Assembly: GCA_007922225.1 (NCBI GenBank) | Contig: ML679968.1 | Location: 10,484,399 to 10,548,398, forward strand | Reading direction: 5' to 3' | DNA length: 64,000 nucleotides | Source: Emydura subglobosa | Taxonomy: Eukaryota; Chordata; Testudines; Chelidae | In this document: positions 59,261-64,000 of the stretch, one piece after another | Layout: each line of letters opens with the position of its first letter | Position numbering within the stretch: position 1 is the first letter of the stretch | Program-made: the position numbers and the translations under genes | Notes under the pieces: model-generated | What the model was told of the DNA's origin: nothing | The model's input: the letters and a program-made list of their open reading frames with translations, nothing else | Database searches by the model: none

Positions 59261-62034
59261 TTTGTTTTGTTTCGTTTTTTAGATTAAAATGGTGTCATCA
59301 AAAATAAGAATAAAATGTTAAAATAACTTTAACCCTCAATCTTCCAAGTGTTGTACAAGATTCAGCTGTGCAGTTCATACTGATCTTAATGATATCTCCA
59401 CATACCTAATTAGGGACAGGAGGAAAAACCACTATGCACCTGTTCTGAGGATTGTATAATTTACATTTATATACATTTTTAATTCCCCATCCCTATCCCC
59501 CAAAACAAGTTATTTAATTTAGAAATAAAAAGTACCTAATATTACATACTCTTCTAAGTGAAGGTATATAAAACACAGCTACTTCTTGTATAATTATACT
59601 TTCCTAACAAAAGTCTTACTCACACACACACATGCATACACTTTCATATCTATGCTTCACACCTTCAAGGTCCAACTTATTAAACTTATAAAGCTGTAAA
59701 ATAATTTGTTTTAATAAAATATTCCTTTTATTTAATGCACTTGGAAGTGTTTTGCAATTAGAGATAGAAAGTCTTCGTGTTCTAGTTATCTACAAGTATC
59801 ATACTTCTATTTTATGAACTAAACAAAATGTATTTATTATCTTCACTAGAAATATGGAAAAGCTTAACCTCCATCTGTTCACCTGTTTGATTTTCCAGGA
59901 ACTGAAGAAGTAATAACTATGGTTTTGAAGTTTTTCTGGGAACAACCCTAGAAGCCAGTACCTCAAGAAACACTTTTACATCACCAGAAATGGTGATTCA
60001 TTGGTACTGTGATGCCATTTCACCTTTCAGAGAAGACATTCTTAGGAACACTATCTTTTGCTAGGTCCAAAGATACATTTTAAAGGTATCTCAAAGTACT
60101 AGAGATCATACTAGATAACATAATTTAGCTCATTAAACAGGGAGTTACATAATATTATATTACCAATAATTGGCACAGTTCTCTTAAATGAAGGCATCTG
60201 GTTCCTCTTCAGTTAAAATTAAACATTTAGAATTAATTTGTTAAAGCTAGCTAGCATAATCTCATAGTCTCATAATCAAGAATTTGATTACTATTTCTTT
60301 ATAACACTGATATCGAAAGACTCACTTGAGATTCCTGTGGAGATCTCATGTATTACTACAGTACTTCATTGCAATATCTTCATTTAATGGACAATTTAGA
60401 AACTGTTATTAAAAACTTCCACTGTCTATTACTTATTTCTTCTTTTTACTTTATTATTAAATATCCCTACCAGTGCCCACTACCTAATCTTCAGCTTCCC
60501 CTTGAACAAGTTATAGTCTTATTGTCTATGGGCCTGATCCTTCTCTGGCATAAACCAGCACAGTTCTATTGGAGTCATGGAAGCTAAGCCTTTTTACAAC
60601 AGCTGGCAATCTAGACTTATGTATATCTACTTTAAAACATGAATCAATTCTTTCAAAAAGAAATAAATACCATTAATGAAAAGGTTATTTATGGAAGTCT
60701 GTGATATGACTCCATAGACAGATGTAGCTGCAGTAACCCCCCTTCATCACCACCATCCATGACCTGGGATAGTGAGAAGAAGGTAGAGAGTAAGCACATC
60801 AGCTGGAGCTGGTTGGAATATGGTAGAAGGAATCCTGCTGATGCAGCAGGTTGTGTTTATGTTGTCCATCCTGTGGGGTGCTGGAAACACTGACAACCCT
60901 GAGGAAGGTCAGCACAGCCCAGAGGAGTACCACTAGTGAGGTGTCCTTGCTACCTCTGACCACTGGGGGAGCACTGCAGCTGCATTGAGCTATGGAGACT
61001 AGGCACACCCTCTACTCCTATATGAAATTCTGCCTCTAACGACCATCCTCTATGCAGTCAAGGAGACTACAGCTCCCGCAAGCTTATCTTGGCTTATCAG
61101 AAGGAGAACTCTGTCAAGGGGCTGATACTTGCTCCTTGCCTTCCCAAGAGAGAAATTGAAGGAACAAGAGAATTAATCTTCTGTATTCTGAGTTTTTTTA
61201 ATATTCATTTTTATTCAAAATAGCTGCTGATTTACCACAAAGCTATCAATATTTTCTTTTAGCTTCTCTCTCAAAAAAGATTGGAATTAAAAGGCCTTCT
61301 ATGTGGCACTGAGGTAATTCAGATTCTATGTGGCCTGAGGTGGGCTCATGAAATGGAGACTTTAAAGAATTTGATCATAGAGTAGTGAGCCATTGGCATA
61401 CAGTTTGTCAACAATATATCAATACATGCTGTAGATTCATCAAAATGTGTAGCCAATGAAAGCAGTGAAACACAGGTTGCTCATGCCCTTTTAGAGTAAG
61501 CAGCCACAGCAAGAACATTAGAACCTTGTCTACACTAGAGAAAAGAGAATCTCTTGTACTGAACTAGTCTTTAGCACAAATAGTTTAGTTCATACTAGCC
61601 ATGCTGATGGAAGTTCTGAACCTCAGCATGTGTGCCCTAACTCCACAACAGCACTATTCTAAACCATTTCACTGGCATAATTTTCTTGGTGTCTATTCAT
61701 CTGTTCCCTGCAGTAGTGCATTCTGGAAGATTTTAAAAGGCCACCAATGCCTGTGAGATAGTAGAATGGAGGACTAGTTGCATCCACACTGGTAATAACA
61801 TGGTTCAAGCTGAAACAATATTTAGTATACTCCAAAAGATATTTAAACACACTTTTTAATTGTTTGAATCAGTCCTGTGTGTAGATACATGTTACAATCA
61901 TTTTAGGGGAACAAATGTTACATAGTTCACAGGAATGTTCCAAAAGTAAATTAATTAGTGTTTTTAAAGTGCTGAGATAGTACAGTGATGAGTATCATAG
62001 AAAAACACACAAGGAAATCAATAATTCTCTCTTT
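59261..62034. other. AT-rich DNA, no gene seen
   Basis: No gene. At 61,530-61,545 'ccttgtctacactaga' resembles the end of a small DNA transposon, and 61,780-61,800 may hold its weak partner. A (CA)n tract of about six units is near 59,621. Confidence 0.4.
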
Positions 62035-62127
62035 AGAAAAGGGTTTGAATAGCAGAGCAGGGACATGAATGTGGGTTACCCACATACAAGGTGAATGGCC
62101 TAACTACTGGGCTACTGGCTATTCTAA
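62035..62127 (-). repeat. tRNA-like module, single copy
   Basis: Read on the minus strand, 'agcccagtagttaggccatt' (A-box region) is followed by 'gtgggtaacccacattc' (B-box region), as in the modules at 16,205-16,665. Confidence 0.5.
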
Positions 62128-62824
62128 GATGGGTTTATCTTCCCCATATTTTCCATTAAAAATTTTGAAAGGTCTGTTTAATTCTGCATTAGATAAAAAA
62201 CAATTTTTTCAACCTAAAGGCTTCTCACAAAATGGAAATGCTGTTTTCCTTCCAGCCCTACTCATGGTTAAATTTCGTAGATAGAACTATGAACTACTAA
62301 GTCAATATCTTCCATATTTTAGAGGCATAACATAAGGCACACAAATAAAGTAGTGACACTGAATGATGAATGTTTTAAAAAAATCTTAATTCTAACTTTT
62401 AAAGAGTCTATATTAAAAATAATTTCGCAAAATTTAGAAAGGCATTCAAATGGATTAGGATAATATTGTTGAATATTTAAAAAACAATAGACAAAGTGGA
62501 GAGAAGTTAGTAGCTTTTTGATGAATATGCTATGGAAAAGTAGAGTGAACTTTTACATTTTCTCTTAATGCCTTGTAGGCAAAGCTAGTTAACTTTTTGT
62601 CAATGATGTGGTAGGTCCAGAGGGATTATGTCATACCACCTATAAGGATGATAGACCAGGGAACTGGCAGCTCTGAGTGGAGGATATGATGCTTGTTGGC
62701 CTCCATATCCTAGAAAACTAGAAGTGAACACTTGCTAGCCAACGCAACTAGGTGTACTGCTGAGGTGAATATAGGGAGTACTGGTCCCAACCCATGGGCA
62801 AAACTGTTGTCAAGTGGCAGAGAA

Positions 62825-62975
62825 TTATTGTTGATAATTTTTATTACTGTAGCACCTAGGACCCCTAATCATGGACTTGAACCCCATTGTGCGCAGTGCT
62901 GTACAAACAGAACAAAACCCAGTCTGTCCCACAGCATTTACAATCAAAGTATAAAACAAGAGACAAAAAATGATA
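62825..62975 (+). repeat. Ancient dispersed repeat
   Basis: 'tattactgtagcacctagg', 'catggacttgaaccccattg' and 'gtgctgtacaaacagaac' followed by 'ttacaatcaaagtataaaac' belong to a repeat I recognise as widespread in sauropsids but cannot name. Confidence 0.6.
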
Positions 62976-64000
62976 CAGTACAGACAGATAGTGAAGTATA
63001 AGGAATCAGTGAGACAATCGTGGTCAGTACAATAAAGAGTGGTCATTGTCATTATCTTAACAGTTACACAATGAATTTCAGGAAGAGGCATTTCCTGTCA
63101 ATTTTTTTCCATCCAGACTTTTCCCTGTCTCTGAAATCCTTTCAGATGAATTGGCTATCCAAAAAAAAAAAAAAGTTACGTTCCTGCCGGAAGCAAAATA
63201 GTGAATTCTGTGGCAGAAATGCTGAATGCTGTGGCAGCATGGGAAAAGGTCAAATTCTGTGGATGGGGAAATCACAAGCTGGGTACAATTCACATTTCTC
63301 AGTGGTATTGTTTTAGGTTGTTTCACATGCAGGCAGTTGTCTTTGCATCATTTTACACTGAGTTCACATTCTCAAGTTTACCTTCTCAAGCATAAGTGCT
63401 AAAGACTTAAAAACAAAACAAAAACAAAAAGCTTTCAGGTTCTGGAACAAATTTCTGCTACAAAGAATGAAAATTCTATAGCCACAGAATAAATTAATAG
63501 ATGGTGTCCTGCATATAGATTTCATTAACATGCTGTGCTATACTTCCTTAGTTGTCTATGTGAAATGAGTTGGTCCATGTGAAATGAGTTAGTGATTGAC
63601 AAGTGTCCATATTCTGAATATTATCATTATTATGGTAACAGAGCAGACTTACTTGTATCCCTTTCCACAACATCCACTTTCAGGGATGTTGAAGCTCATC
63701 CACAAGTTCCCTCCTTTTTCCCTTTCCCTATTTCAATTACTTTACTTATTTTTTACAATTACTTTATTTATTTTTAACAAAAACATTGTGATTCAGTGAA
63801 AATTGTCACAGAGGACAGAAATCCTCTGCAGGACCATATAGACTTTTAAGTAGGCAAGACTGTAATTAGTGTATTTATAGATGATGATAATATTATTCAA
63901 ATGTCTAATCCCTTTTTCAAATTTATTAACATATATGCCTCAGTATTGCTCTGCAAAAGTGAGTTCCATAGATTAATTCCATGGCATATAATAAAGAATT
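62976..64000. other. Unique DNA, no gene seen
   Basis: Only a 14-base A run at 63,161-63,174 and short open frames without similarity. Confidence 0.45.

Noticed and set aside
1..64000. CRISPR array, operon, or other prokaryotic system
   Set aside because: No regularly spaced direct repeats of 25-40 bp, no ribosome-binding-site-led gene clusters; the repeat content is vertebrate.

Overview
The window reads as non-coding DNA from a reptile nuclear genome, most likely a turtle, with a crocodilian as the alternative. The basis is the repeat content: several CR1 LINE fragments with the typical ATTCTATGA-type 3' tail on both strands, MIR (CORE-SINE) fragments, an old Ty3/gypsy Mag-type retrotransposon, LTR remnants and a family of short GC-rich inverted-repeat elements. 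The DNA between repeats is AT-rich. I found no exon, RNA gene or intact protein gene. No open frame is longer than about 220 codons, and the only frames with recognisable protein similarity lie in dead transposable elements. The window is therefore intergenic or deep in a large intron.

Layout. 1-2 kb: CR1 3' end, a minus-strand solo LTR (copy A) and a MIR. 3.8-4.6 kb: an unclassified GC-richer block. 7 kb: a short hAT-like element. 9.7-11.4 kb: two minus-strand CR1 remnants. 11.4-14.8 kb: a decayed APE-type LINE with endonuclease and reverse-transcriptase remnants. 15.8-17.0 kb: an unusual repeat with several tRNA-like modules. 17.2-18.3 kb: a second copy of the solo LTR (copy B). 18.8-21.8 kb: two CR1 elements in opposite orientations. 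25.6 kb: a 50-bp minisatellite. 26.67-31.42 kb: the Mag-type element with both LTRs, a primer-binding site, gag, protease, reverse transcriptase, RNase H and integrase remnants, and two later insertions inside it. 31.6-32.4 kb: an LTR-like segment with internal duplications. 32.6-64 kb: AT-rich DNA with five short GC-rich inverted-repeat elements, one more long CR1, MIRs, microsatellites and small ancient repeats.

The most striking feature is a 222-bp inverted repeat (51,731-51,952 and 59,039-59,260). I compared the two arms base by base and found them identical, while every other duplicated sequence in the window is clearly diverged. The arms match no repeat I recognise. They could be the footprint of a recent 7.1-kb inversion with staggered breaks, a young inverted duplication, or an assembly error.

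No genes work together here. The history is one of layered insertions: the Mag-type element landed first, then a minus-strand LTR inserted between its primer-binding site and gag, and a 228-bp element inserted at the gag/protease junction with a 10-bp target duplication. All family assignments rest on motifs and remembered consensus patterns. No database search was run.
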